Assembly: GCA_026708185.1 (NCBI GenBank)
Contig: JAPOVK010000038.1
Location: 1-64,000 of the forward strand
Direction: 5' to 3'
Length of the DNA: 64,000 nucleotides
DNA from: Gammaproteobacteria bacterium
Lineage (GTDB): Bacteria; Pseudomonadota; Gammaproteobacteria; Pseudomonadales; Azotimanducaceae
Shown here: positions 26,730 to 37,208 of the stretch, piece after piece
How the letters are laid out: every line of letters begins with the position of its first letter
How positions within the stretch are numbered: position 1 is the stretch's first letter
Notes under the pieces: model-generated
What the model was told of the DNA's origin: nothing
Databases searched by the model: none
What the model saw: only the letters and a program-made list of their open reading frames with translations
Position numbers and translations under genes: made by a program

Positions 26730-27815
26730 TTACAAGGCCCGCGGGTAGGATCCGAGGTTCTTGAGGTCCGTCGCCACGCTCGCCAACTCTTCAAGGACGG
26801 CCGCGATTCCGTTCTCGTTGGCGTGGCCCTCGAAGTCGATGAAGAACACGTAGCTCCAGTTGGACGACTTCGACGGTCGCGACTCGATTCTCGACAGGCT
26901 GATGCCGTGGCGATGGAACGGCTCGAGGACCTTGTAGAGCGCGCCCGGTTCGTTGCGGGTTGCGACCATGATCGAGGTGCGGTCCCGACCGGACGGCTCG
27001 ACGGTCTGGTCGCCGATGACGAAAAACCGTGTCTTGTTGTCCGCCTGGTCTTCGATGTTGCTGTGGAGTATGTCCAAGCCGTAGCGGTCGGCCGCCATTT
27101 CGCCGGCAATGGCGGCGACGCCGTCCTGCTCGGCCGCGATGCGCGCCGCCTCCGCGTTGCTTGCGACGGGTCGCCGCGACAACGTCGCGTAGTGCGTATC
27201 GAGCCAGTGGCGGCATTGCCCCAAGGATTGCTCGTGGGCACAGATCTCGCGAAGGCCGTCGGCGCTGCCGCCGCGTTTGACCAGCAATGCATGATGGATC
27301 GGCAACTCGATCTCCGCGCACACCTTGAGCGGCGAGGTGATGAAGCAGTCGAGCGTATGCTTGACCATGCCGTCGGCGCTGTTCTCCACCGCCACCACGC
27401 CGTAGTGCGCGGCGCCCGACTCGACTTCCCGGAACACGTCGCCGACGGACGCCAAGGCGCGCAGTTTCGCGAAATGGCCAAACTGCTTGATCGCCGCGGC
27501 CTCGGTGTATGTGCCGGTCGGACCCAGGCAGGCCACGGTAAGCGGCTGCTCGAGCGACAGACAGCACGAGATGATCTCCCGGAACAGGCGCTCGATGTGG
27601 GCATCGGGCAGCGGCCCCTGGTTCTCGGCGCGCAACCGCGCGAGGATCTGCGCCTCGCGCTCCGGCCGGTAGTAGGCCGGTGTCTCGCCCGTTTCGGACC
27701 GCGCCTTGATGCGGGCCACTTCCTGCGCGCACGCCGCGCGCTGATTCAGCAGTTCCCGCAGTTGACGGTCGATCTCGTCGATCCGCTCGCGTACGTTGTC
27801 GAGGTTTTCCGGCAT
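26730..27815 (-). CDS. pheA: Chorismate mutase / prephenate dehydratase (P-protein)
   Basis: The 361-residue bifunctional enzyme converts chorismate to prephenate and then phenylpyruvate for phenylalanine. The order is an N-terminal AroQ mutase helix bundle (ERIDEIDRQLRELLNQRAAC), a dehydratase domain beginning VACLGPTGTYTEAAAIKQFG at about residue 95, and a C-terminal ACT regulatory domain with ESRPSKSSNWSYVFFIDFEG. The ACT domain implies feedback by phenylalanine. It starts 3 bp after serC. Confidence 0.96.
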   Translation of the reverse strand: MPENLDNVRERIDEIDRQLRELLNQRAACAQEVARIKARSETGETPAYYRPEREAQILARLRAENQGPLPDAHIERLFREIISCCLSLEQPLTVACLGPTGTYTEAAAIKQFGHFAKLRALASVGDVFREVESGAAHYGVVAVENSADGMVKHTLDCFITSPLKVCAEIELPIHHALLVKRGGSADGLREICAHEQSLGQCRHWLDTHYATLSRRPVASNAEAARIAAEQDGVAAIAGEMAADRYGLDILHSNIEDQADNKTRFFVIGDQTVEPSGRDRTSIMVATRNEPGALYKVLEPFHRHGISLSRIESRPSKSSNWSYVFFIDFEGHANENGIAAVLEELASVATDLKNLGSYPRAL

Positions 27816-27818
27816 GTG

Positions 27819-28892
27819 TCAGGCCTGCTCCTTCTCGAACACCTGCATGTAGTCGACGAGGGCGTCCACCGCCTGTTCCGATACGGCATTGTAGAGGCTG
27901 GCGCGCATGCCGCCGACGCTGCGGTGGCCCTTCAGGTTGAGCAGCCGCCGTTCATCGGCACCGGCTAGGAACGCGGTATCCAAGGCCGGGTCGGCCAAGG
28001 TGAAAGGCACGTTCATGAGCGAGCGGTCCGCGTGGGCGACCGGAGAGGAGTAGAAGTTGCTCGCGTCGATGGCCGCGTAGAGCTTGGACGCCTTGCGGCG
28101 GTTCACCGCGGCGATGGCGGTGACGCCGCCCAACTGGCGCAGCCACGCGAACACCAGTCCGGCGAGATACCACGTGTACGTGGCTGGCGTATTGAACATC
28201 GACCCGTGCTCGGCATGGACGGCGTAATCGAGAATCCGCGGCGTGTCGTTCGGCGCGCGTCCGCACAGGTCCTTGCGCACGATCACCACGGCGAGACCGG
28301 CGGGCCCGACGTTCTTTTGCGCACCGGCGTAGATCAAGCCGAAGCGGCCGATGTCGATTGGCCGCGACAGGAAGTCTGACGACATGTCGGCGACCAGGGG
28401 TGCATCGGTTTGCGGAAAGTACTGGAATTGAACGCCGCCGATCGTCTCGTTGCTGGTGATGTGGCAATAGCGGGCGCTGGGCGAAGGACGCCATGTCGAC
28501 TCATGCGGGATGTGCGTGAAGCCGTCCGCCGACGAAGCAGCGATGTGCACCTGCGCCACGCGTTCGGCTTCGGCGATGGCCTTCGAGCCCCACGAACCCG
28601 TGTGGACGTAGTCGACCGTTGCGCCTTGGCGGGCCAGGTTGATCGGCACCATGGCGAACTGCATGGATGCACCGCCCTGCAGGAACAACACGTGGTAGTC
28701 GTCGTCGACACCGAGCAGCGCGCGCAAATCGGCCTCGGCGCGTTCGGCGATGTCGAGATAAGCCTTCGAGCGATGGCTCATCTCCATTACCGACAGGCCC
28801 ATGCCCTGGTAGTCCATGAACTCGGCCTTCGCGCGTTCGAGCACCGCGTCCGGCAGCGCGGCTGGGCCGGGCGAGAAATTGTAGGCCCGCAT
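27819..28892 (-). CDS. serC: Phosphoserine aminotransferase
   Basis: The 357-residue PLP enzyme makes phosphoserine in serine biosynthesis and 3-amino-2-oxopropyl phosphate in the PLP pathway. It starts MRAYNFSPGPAALPDAVLE, the classic SerC N terminus. The PLP lysine is in YAGAQKNVGPAGLAVVIV (about residue 195). ATG 28892 is chosen over an upstream TTG at 28898. The start lies immediately after the gyrA stop, so gyrA and serC are cotranscribed as in Pseudomonas. Confidence 0.96.
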   Translation of the reverse strand: MRAYNFSPGPAALPDAVLERAKAEFMDYQGMGLSVMEMSHRSKAYLDIAERAEADLRALLGVDDDYHVLFLQGGASMQFAMVPINLARQGATVDYVHTGSWGSKAIAEAERVAQVHIAASSADGFTHIPHESTWRPSPSARYCHITSNETIGGVQFQYFPQTDAPLVADMSSDFLSRPIDIGRFGLIYAGAQKNVGPAGLAVVIVRKDLCGRAPNDTPRILDYAVHAEHGSMFNTPATYTWYLAGLVFAWLRQLGGVTAIAAVNRRKASKLYAAIDASNFYSSPVAHADRSLMNVPFTLADPALDTAFLAGADERRLLNLKGHRSVGGMRASLYNAVSEQAVDALVDYMQVFEKEQA

Positions 28893-28894
28893 GG

Positions 28895-31573
<2,679 letters not shown>

Positions 31574-31625
31574 CGGGTGCGCTTTGCGCCATCGGCGGGG
31601 TAAACGAGCATTCTATCACGCGGGC

Positions 31626-31631
31626 TATACT
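31626..31631 (+). promoter_or_regulatory. -10 element directly before mtaD (possible leaderless start)
   Basis: TATACT (31626-31631) ends 6 bp before the mtaD ATG, so the predicted transcription start is the A of the ATG itself. No Shine-Dalgarno sequence is present in the gap CAAGCG. The -35 region is weak (around 31603-31608). Confidence 0.4.
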
Positions 31632-31637
31632 CAAGCG

Positions 31638-32969
31638 ATGTCTGGAGTGCTCTCGCGCGGCGTTGCCGACGTCCTGGTGACGCCTCGTTTGCTGTTGCCC
31701 GTGGCACCCGAGAACACCGCCATCGAGGACGCGTGCGTGGCTGTACGCGAGGGCGCGATCATCGAAATCGGGCCGCGCGCGGACGTCTTCGCGCACCACC
31801 CCGGGGTGCGCCGCGTCGAACTCGACCATCACGTCGTCATGCCGGGCCTGGTGAACGCCCACGGCCACTTGGCGATGAGCCTGCTGCGCGGTCTCGGCGA
31901 GTCGGAACCGCTCGAAGCGTGGCTCGAGAACACCATCTGGCCGCTCGAACATGCTTGGATGAGCGTCGACTTCGTCCGCGACGGCACCCGGCTGGCCGTC
32001 GCCGAGATGCTGGCCTCGGGGACGACGACGGCGTCGGACATGTACTACTACCCCGAGGTCGCGGCCGAGGCCTGCCGAGCCGCCGGCTTCCGCCTGCAGG
32101 CCGCGTTCCCGATCATCGAGATGCCGAATGTCTACGCCAAGGACGCCGGCGAGTGCTTCACGAAGGGCTTGGAACTGCACGACCGGTTTCGGCACGATCC
32201 GCTGATCACGACGTGCTTCGGGCCCCACGCGGCGTACACGGTCAGTCGCGACAACTTGGAACGCGTCGCCATGCTCGCCGACGAGGTCGACATCAGTGTG
32301 CAGACCCACCTGCACGAAACGGCAGCGGAGGTGGCCCTGGCCAATCGCCGAGTCGGCACGACCTGGATTCGGCTGCTCGATGGTGTGGGCCTCTTCAACG
32401 AGAACCTGCAGGCGGTGCATATGACCGCGGTCACCGAGGCGGAAGTCGCGCTGGTGGCCGAGCGCGGCGTACGCGTGATCCACTGTCCGCACTCGAACAT
32501 GAAGCTGGCAAGCGGCGTATGCCCGGTACCGCGGTTCGCCGCGGCCGGCACGACGGTGGGCCTCGGCACCGACGGCGCGGCGTCCAACAACGGTCTGGAC
32601 CTGTTCGCCGAAGCGCGGTTGGCGGCCCTTCTGGCGAAGAACGAGGCGGCGGATGCGACCGCGCTGCCGGCGGCAGACGTCGTCGAGTTGGCCACCTTGG
32701 GAGGCGCCCGCGCCCTCGGGCTCGATCAACGCATCGGCAGCATCGAGATAGGCAAGCGCGCGGACATGATCGCCATCGACATCCAACACCCGTCCATGCA
32801 GCCGCTGCACGACGTTCACGCGCAAGTGGTGCACGGTGCCGCCGGTGCCCGCGTGACGCACGCCTTCGTCGACGGGCAACTGCTCTACGAGGACGGTGCG
32901 TACCACACCCTGGACATCGACGACGTGCTGGCAAAGGCGGCCTCCTGGCGCGGGAAGCTCGACTCGTGA
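31638..32969 (+). CDS. mtaD: 5-methylthioadenosine/S-adenosylhomocysteine deaminase-type amidohydrolase
   Basis: The 443-residue TRZ/ATZ-family metal enzyme deaminates MTA or S-adenosylhomocysteine, or a related purine or triazine. It has the N-terminal metal motif MPGLVNAHGHLAMSLLRGLG, a mid-chain VQTHLHETAAE, and the later VGLGTDGAASNNGLDLF. The ATG at 31638 begins MSGVLSRGVADVLVTPRLLL. The gene diverges from gyrA and overlaps ubiG by 4 bp (GTGA). This mtaD-ubiG pair beside gyrA is conserved in pseudomonads and fits methyl-cycle housekeeping. Confidence 0.9.
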   Translation: MSGVLSRGVADVLVTPRLLLPVAPENTAIEDACVAVREGAIIEIGPRADVFAHHPGVRRVELDHHVVMPGLVNAHGHLAMSLLRGLGESEPLEAWLENTIWPLEHAWMSVDFVRDGTRLAVAEMLASGTTTASDMYYYPEVAAEACRAAGFRLQAAFPIIEMPNVYAKDAGECFTKGLELHDRFRHDPLITTCFGPHAAYTVSRDNLERVAMLADEVDISVQTHLHETAAEVALANRRVGTTWIRLLDGVGLFNENLQAVHMTAVTEAEVALVAERGVRVIHCPHSNMKLASGVCPVPRFAAAGTTVGLGTDGAASNNGLDLFAEARLAALLAKNEAADATALPAADVVELATLGGARALGLDQRIGSIEIGKRADMIAIDIQHPSMQPLHDVHAQVVHGAAGARVTHAFVDGQLLYEDGAYHTLDIDDVLAKAASWRGKLDS

Positions 32970-33679
32970 TCAACGTCGACCCGGCGGAGGTCGCCAAGTT
33001 CGAAGCGCTCGCCGACCGCTGGTGGGATCCGGACGGCGAGTTCAAGGCGCTGCACGACATCAACGGCCCGCGCGTCGACTACATCCGGGGGCGCTGCGCC
33101 GTAGAAGGGAGCACGGTACTCGATGCCGGCTGTGGCGGAGGCTTGCTGACGGAAGCCCTGTGCGCCCTCGGCGCCAACGTCACGGGCATAGACCCGGGGC
33201 AAGCCCCCCTTGCGGTGGCACAAATGCACGCCGCCGAGGCCGGTCTCGAGGAGCGCATCGCGTACCTTTCCGCGACGCCTGAGTCGTACTTGGCGGATCC
33301 GGACCGGAGCCCGGCTCGGTTCGCGATCGTCACGTGCCTCGAGACGTTGGAGCATGTCCCCGACGTCGGCTCGACGGTGAAGGCGTTGGCGGATCTCACG
33401 GCACCCGGTGGCGACATCTTCCTCGCCACGATCAACCGCACGCCGAAGGCGTTCGCGTTGGCGATCGTGGGCGCCGAGTACGTGCTCGACCTGCTCCCCA
33501 AGGGGACGCACCAGTACGAGAAGCTGATTCGGCCCTCGGAACTCGCGCGGCATTGTCGGCTCGCTGGCCTGGAGGTGGTGGATATCCGGGGGATGGTCTA
33601 CAACCCGTTTACCCGACGTTGCCGCGTCTCAAACGATGTGGGGGTGAATTACATCCTGCATGCAAAGCGTGGCGCGTGA
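32966..33679 (+). CDS. ubiG: Ubiquinone biosynthesis O-methyltransferase
   Basis: The 237-residue SAM-dependent enzyme makes both O-methylations in ubiquinone synthesis. It starts VINVDPAEVAKFEALADRWW, the UbiG signature region. The SAM motif is VLDAGCGGGLLTEALCALGA, and HQYEKLIRPSELARHCRLAG and GMVYNPFTRRC lie near the C terminus. The GTG at 32966 overlaps the mtaD stop, and the UbiG TGA overlaps the ATG of the next gene. In pseudomonads a HAD phosphatase (mupP/gph) follows; here it is absent. Confidence 0.95.
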   Translation: MINVDPAEVAKFEALADRWWDPDGEFKALHDINGPRVDYIRGRCAVEGSTVLDAGCGGGLLTEALCALGANVTGIDPGQAPLAVAQMHAAEAGLEERIAYLSATPESYLADPDRSPARFAIVTCLETLEHVPDVGSTVKALADLTAPGGDIFLATINRTPKAFALAIVGAEYVLDLLPKGTHQYEKLIRPSELARHCRLAGLEVVDIRGMVYNPFTRRCRVSNDVGVNYILHAKRGA

Positions 33680-34446
33680 TGCGCGCCCGGGACGGCGTCT
33701 ACCGGCCGCGCGCGGATCTCCTCGCCGGGCGTGTCGTGCTGGTCACGGGGGCAGGGGACGGCATTGGCCGAACGGCAGCCCTGGCTTATGCCGAGCACGG
33801 CGCGAACGTCGTGCTGCTCGGCCGGACGCGCACCAAGCTCGAGGCCGTCTTCGATGCGATCGAAGCCGGTACGGATACGCGCCCCGTGGTCGTGCCCGCG
33901 GACCTTCTGCATGTCGGCGAAGAGGCTGCGGACTCGCTGGTTGCGGCCATCCGCGGCGAATACGGTCGCCTGGACGGCGTGCTCCACAATGCCGGTGCCT
34001 TGGGGCCGCGCAACCCCATCGCCCACTACCCGGTGCAGGCGTGGCTCGACGTGATGCAGGTCAACGTCAACGCCGCGTTCACGCTGACCCGAGCGGTTTT
34101 GCCGCTCCTGGATGTCGCCGACGATGCCTCCATAGTCTTCACGTCATCTGGCGTGGGCCGTACCGGGCGGGCGTACTGGGGTGCCTACGCCGCGTCGAAG
34201 TTCGCCACGGAAGGCCTGGTCCAGGTCCTCGCCGACGAAGTCGCCGAGGCGGGACGGATTCGGGTGAATTCGCTCAACCCCGGAGGCACGCGCACCGCCA
34301 TGCGGGCAGCGGCTTACCCGGGCGAAGACCCGGAGACCTTGCCGGAGCCGAGCGCGCACATGGGCCTGTACCTCTACCTCATGGGGCCCGATTCCCGTGG
34401 CGTAAACGGCCGTCAGTTCGATGCGGCGACGTGGCGGTCCGCGTGA
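33679..34446 (+). CDS. yciK: YciK-family short-chain oxidoreductase
   Basis: The 255-residue SDR has the nucleotide motif VVLVTGAGDGIGRTAALAYA near residue 20. The catalytic Ser/Tyr/Lys set is in SIVFTSSGVGRTGRAYWGAY and AASKFATEGLVQVLADEV. Its end SRGVNGRQFDAATWRS and its position after ubiG fit YciK, whose substrate is not known. The ATG at 33679 overlaps the ubiG stop codon, so the two are coupled. Symbol assigned by synteny and sequence pattern. Confidence 0.82.
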   Translation: MRARDGVYRPRADLLAGRVVLVTGAGDGIGRTAALAYAEHGANVVLLGRTRTKLEAVFDAIEAGTDTRPVVVPADLLHVGEEAADSLVAAIRGEYGRLDGVLHNAGALGPRNPIAHYPVQAWLDVMQVNVNAAFTLTRAVLPLLDVADDASIVFTSSGVGRTGRAYWGAYAASKFATEGLVQVLADEVAEAGRIRVNSLNPGGTRTAMRAAAYPGEDPETLPEPSAHMGLYLYLMGPDSRGVNGRQFDAATWRSA

Positions 34447-34458
34447 GGCGCTAGGTCC

Positions 34459-34764
34459 TCACGGCCGCGGCGGCGCGACTTCCGTTGCCTCGAAAAACGT
34501 CACGGCGCTCGCGGTCGGCGGATGGGCCCGCATGGCTTGCTGGAAGACCGCCATGTGTGGACTCCTGAAGTGCGCAGCCAGGGCGTCAAGGTCGCGCCAC
34601 CGCTCGGTGATTCGGATCACGCCTGGATCGTTGATCTCCGCGGAGAAGGTGTAGTCGTCGCAGCCGTCCTCGGCCCGGCTCGCGGTCTCCATGGCGCCGA
34701 GGGCGTCCTTCAAAGCGGCGACAGCCTCGGGAGTCGACTCGAGGCGACCGTTCACGATGATCAT
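34459..34764 (-). CDS. Antibiotic biosynthesis monooxygenase (ABM) domain protein
   Basis: The 101-residue single-domain protein has the dimeric ferredoxin-like ABM fold: MIIVNGRLESTPEAVAALKD at the start, then ITERWRDLDALAAHFRSPHM in the middle. Some members are cofactor-free quinol monooxygenases and many are of unknown role. It faces the yciK gene, with 12 bp between the stops. Confidence 0.82.
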   Translation of the reverse strand: MIIVNGRLESTPEAVAALKDALGAMETASRAEDGCDDYTFSAEINDPGVIRITERWRDLDALAAHFRSPHMAVFQQAMRAHPPTASAVTFFEATEVAPPRP

Positions 34765-34849
34765 GCGGGAGTTCCTTGGCTCAATGTGGCAGCGCGATCT
34801 TGATGCAGCGCTTGTGGGCGTTGCAAGGCTCGATCCTTAAGCCTGTGGT

Positions 34850-35476
34850 TCAGGCTGCCCGGGTCACGCTGCCGGCGGCATTCGCCGGTCGCTGGAACAG
34901 TTCCGGCAGGTAGCGCTGGCCACGCCCGATCAGTTCCTTCTTGCTCGTCCGCCGACCGGGCTGGCAGCGCACACGATGGGCAAGCCAGCGCCACAGCCGG
35001 CTCAAGCCCGGATCGTTGGGCACAACGCGGGCGCGTCCTGTGAGACCGAGGTGGTCGTTGACCCAATCGGCGAGTTCCGCCGGGGTCCGGAGGTCGAGGA
35101 CCGCGCGCCGGCGGCGGTAGCCTTGACTGGCGGCACCGCGATGCGCGTGGCCGTGCTTTTTCATCTGCCCGAGGATGAGCCGCGCCGATCTCGGATCGCG
35201 CACCAGCGCGTCGAGTTCGTCGCTGAAGGCCTGCAGGACGTCGCGCCACTCGGCGTTCCGGGCGGCCTTGTCCATGAGCGTGCCGATGGCGTGCGCCGCC
35301 TGGTCGCGCTCCCGGAAGCCCCCTTCGCGGGCCTTGCGGAAGATCTCTGCCCAGACGGCGAGGTCGCGCACGCTGTTGTTGCGGCACGGGCACAGCGCCC
35401 GGATCGCGTCGCAACGGGACAGATAGCTGCCGGCGTTCATGGCCGCGCGCATCTTGTCGATGTCGATCTCCGTCAT
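34850..35476 (-). CDS. Hypothetical protein with a CPC motif and helical repeats
   Basis: The 208-residue product starts MTEIDIDKMRAAMNAGSYLS (ATG 35476). It carries a short Cys pair in ALCPCRNNSVRDLAVWAEIF (about residues 28-47), then helix-rich, HEAT-like sequence. The C terminus is strongly basic (RRTSKKELIGRGQRYLPELF), suggesting nucleic-acid contact. No known family was recognised. It is monocistronic, next to the HicB/HicA patch. Confidence 0.6.
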   Translation of the reverse strand: MTEIDIDKMRAAMNAGSYLSRCDAIRALCPCRNNSVRDLAVWAEIFRKAREGGFRERDQAAHAIGTLMDKAARNAEWRDVLQAFSDELDALVRDPRSARLILGQMKKHGHAHRGAASQGYRRRRAVLDLRTPAELADWVNDHLGLTGRARVVPNDPGLSRLWRWLAHRVRCQPGRRTSKKELIGRGQRYLPELFQRPANAAGSVTRAA

Positions 35477-35605
35477 AGCGCGCGCAGCATACGTGCACCG
35501 CGGAAGGGGCGCCACCACGCCACCTATGCAGTCGAAGCAACCGACACGCGACTCCGATTCGTACCTCATGTGCTAATCTCGCGCCAGTTCTCTGCTGCCT
35601 AAGCC

Positions 35606-35833
35606 GTGGACCGTTCCATGTGGACAGCGATCATCTCGCAAGACGATGGGTGGTGGGTTGGATGGATTGCTGAGTTGCCGGGCGTGAACGCCCAGGAGCG
35701 AACCCGCGCCGCGTTGCTGGATTCCCTTTCGGAAGTCTTGCGGGAAGCCTTGGAGATGAACCGAGACCATGCGCGAGCTCTTGCTTGCGAAGGGTACGAG
35801 CAAGTGTCCGTCGCAGTTGATGCGCGTCCTTAG
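35606..35833 (+). CDS. hicB: HicB-family antitoxin
   Basis: The 75-residue protein (or 71 from the ATG at 35618) is a short HicB/UPF0150-type antitoxin: MWTAIISQDDGWWVGWIAEL, then PGVNAQERTRAALLDSLSEV. It lacks a C-terminal DNA-binding extension. HicB binds and blocks the HicA RNase. Here it is on the plus strand and meets hicA tail to tail, sharing the four bases TTAG (35830-35833). The usual arrangement is tandem on one strand. No strong ribosome site is seen. Confidence 0.78.
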   Translation: MDRSMWTAIISQDDGWWVGWIAELPGVNAQERTRAALLDSLSEVLREALEMNRDHARALACEGYEQVSVAVDARP

Positions 35834-36024
35834 GATCTATCGATCCGCGCTACGCCAAGGTCGCGGCATATCTTGTTTGCGAGCACGTTCGTGATTTCGC
35901 CGTGCCGCGGTACGGACGAGCGTTCGTTGGTTGCCACATTCACCCACCACTCGTGTGGGCTACCTTGACGCAGTAGTCGGCATCCTTGCGCTGTAAGGTG
36001 TCTAGTCAGTGCCCGACATTTCAT
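35830..36024 (-). CDS. hicA: HicA-family mRNA interferase toxin
   Basis: The 64-residue protein has the double-stranded-RNA-binding-like HicA fold. The catalytic-histidine region is CRLLRQGSPHEWWVNVATNE, followed by SSVPRHGEITNVLANKICRD. HicA cleaves mRNA and arrests growth until neutralised by HicB. Its ATG overlaps the stop codon of an upstream regulator-like gene (ATGA at 36024-36021), so those two are translationally coupled. The cognate-looking HicB is on the opposite strand. All expected residues appear intact. Confidence 0.8.
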   Translation of the reverse strand: MKCRALTRHLTAQGCRLLRQGSPHEWWVNVATNERSSVPRHGEITNVLANKICRDLGVARIDRS

Positions 36025-36482
36025 CGTTCGGGTTGGTAATCAACGGCAAGTGTCTTGGCCCATGCTACGAGCTGGGTGATTTCGCCAACGGTGGCGTCAC
36101 GCGGAATCACGAGTTTCGCCATGAAGTCGGGACGAAACGGATAGCGATACTCGTGCCCACGGTGTCCGTGCGAATCGCTATCGTCCACGTCGGTGTCGGA
36201 TCGGCTGACTTGCCCGTTAGCGTTGCCGTTCGATGTGGGCAGCTGTGGGTGGGTCGGCTGCCTAGACGGGTACTTCCACTTGGTCGGTTCCTTGAGGTAG
36301 TGGAGATACGCCGACACCGCGCGACGGAACTTCTGCTCGTAGTCATGTAGGCTGCTGTACTTTAGTTCGCCCGACCTTGAGGCTTGGAACAACGAGGCAC
36401 TCTGGTCGACGTCTAGTGACAGCACCGATAGATCCCGCCAGTCGTCCTGGACCTCTAGGACTTTGCGGCAAGCGGTCGCCAA
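36021..36482 (-). CDS. Truncated SAM-like-domain protein coupled to hicA
   Basis: At least 153 residues. The coding pattern continues upstream without a start codon: SAGALVRHWAWAASEGRINP precedes the first usable start (TTG 36482), and the frame is open back to a TAA near 36592. The 5' end therefore looks lost or uses a non-standard start (an ATT is present). A segment LKYSSLHDYEQKFRRAVSAY resembles the core-binding SAM-like domain of tyrosine recombinases. A Ser/Asp/His-rich linker follows, then a tail YPFRPDFMAKLVIPRDATVG. The ATGA overlap with hicA suggests a regulator or auxiliary antitoxin, which is an inference. Confidence 0.55.
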   Translation of the reverse strand: MATACRKVLEVQDDWRDLSVLSLDVDQSASLFQASRSGELKYSSLHDYEQKFRRAVSAYLHYLKEPTKWKYPSRQPTHPQLPTSNGNANGQVSRSDTDVDDSDSHGHRGHEYRYPFRPDFMAKLVIPRDATVGEITQLVAWAKTLAVDYQPER

Positions 36483-36605
36483 TGCGGCCGCCGTGGCGGG
36501 GTTAATCCGTCCTTCGGAAGCTGCCCAGGCCCAGTGGCGGACCAGAGCGCCGGCTGATGTGTCATGCGTGCTTGACGCTCCCGGAGGCTGTTACAAGACG
36601 GTCGC

Positions 36606-37202
36606 CTACCCGGCCTCGAGTCCGGACATGCGTCTCGCTTCTGCCGCTGCGAGATCGTCGGGCGTATTCACGTTCAGAAACTCGCCCGCCGGGAAGTCCA
36701 CCTCGGTGACTGCGTTGGCGACCAGCCACCGGTGGATGGCGCGTCCGCCGTCCTCGTAGAACGCGGCGAGCGATTGCGAATGTTCGGCATCGAGTAGCAT
36801 CGCCAGGTTCTGGCGGTGGCCGCCAGCGGTCACCACCGCGGCACCGGCTCGCCCGCACACCACCGCGAGCGACGCGACTAGGTTGTCCGGCAGGAACGGC
36901 GTGTCGGCTGGCGTCGTGAGCACCCACGGGGTGCGCACCTGCGGCAACGCCGAAACGAACCCGCCGAGCGGGCCTTGGCCGGCATGGCGGTCCTCGACGA
37001 CGGGATGCCCGAAGGCCTCGTAGGCCGGCGTGGCTATTCCGCACGAAAGCAAAAGCGCATCCACTTGCGGCCGTACGCGGTCGATCACGTGCTCGAGAAG
37101 CGCCTTGTCGCCAACCGTCAGCAGGGGCTTGTCCACGCCTCCGAGGCGGGTTGCGCGGCCACCGCAAAGGATGATCGCGGTGATCGCGGACCGATGCGCC
37201 AC
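36606..37202 (-). CDS. mobA: Molybdenum cofactor guanylyltransferase
   Basis: The 198-residue enzyme attaches GMP to molybdopterin to make the bis-MGD form of the cofactor. It has the nucleotide motif IILCGGRATRLGGVDKPLL near the N terminus, then VEDRHAGQGPLGGFVSAL and WVLTTPADTPFLPDNLV. The end FLNVNTPDDLAAAEA is typical. The usual GRSxRMGG is GRATRLGG here, an allowed variant. It is followed closely upstream by a GSA-aminotransferase-like gene on the same strand. Confidence 0.92.
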   Translation of the reverse strand: MAHRSAITAIILCGGRATRLGGVDKPLLTVGDKALLEHVIDRVRPQVDALLLSCGIATPAYEAFGHPVVEDRHAGQGPLGGFVSALPQVRTPWVLTTPADTPFLPDNLVASLAVVCGRAGAAVVTAGGHRQNLAMLLDAEHSQSLAAFYEDGGRAIHRWLVANAVTEVDFPAGEFLNVNTPDDLAAAEARRMSGLEAG

Positions 37203-37208
37203 GATCGC

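Noticed and set aside
25386-27968. An 860-codon open frame on the plus strand across hisC and pheA
   Set aside because: Antisense to clear hisC and pheA genes, rich in Arg/Gly/Val, with no domain pattern; a GC-rich shadow frame.
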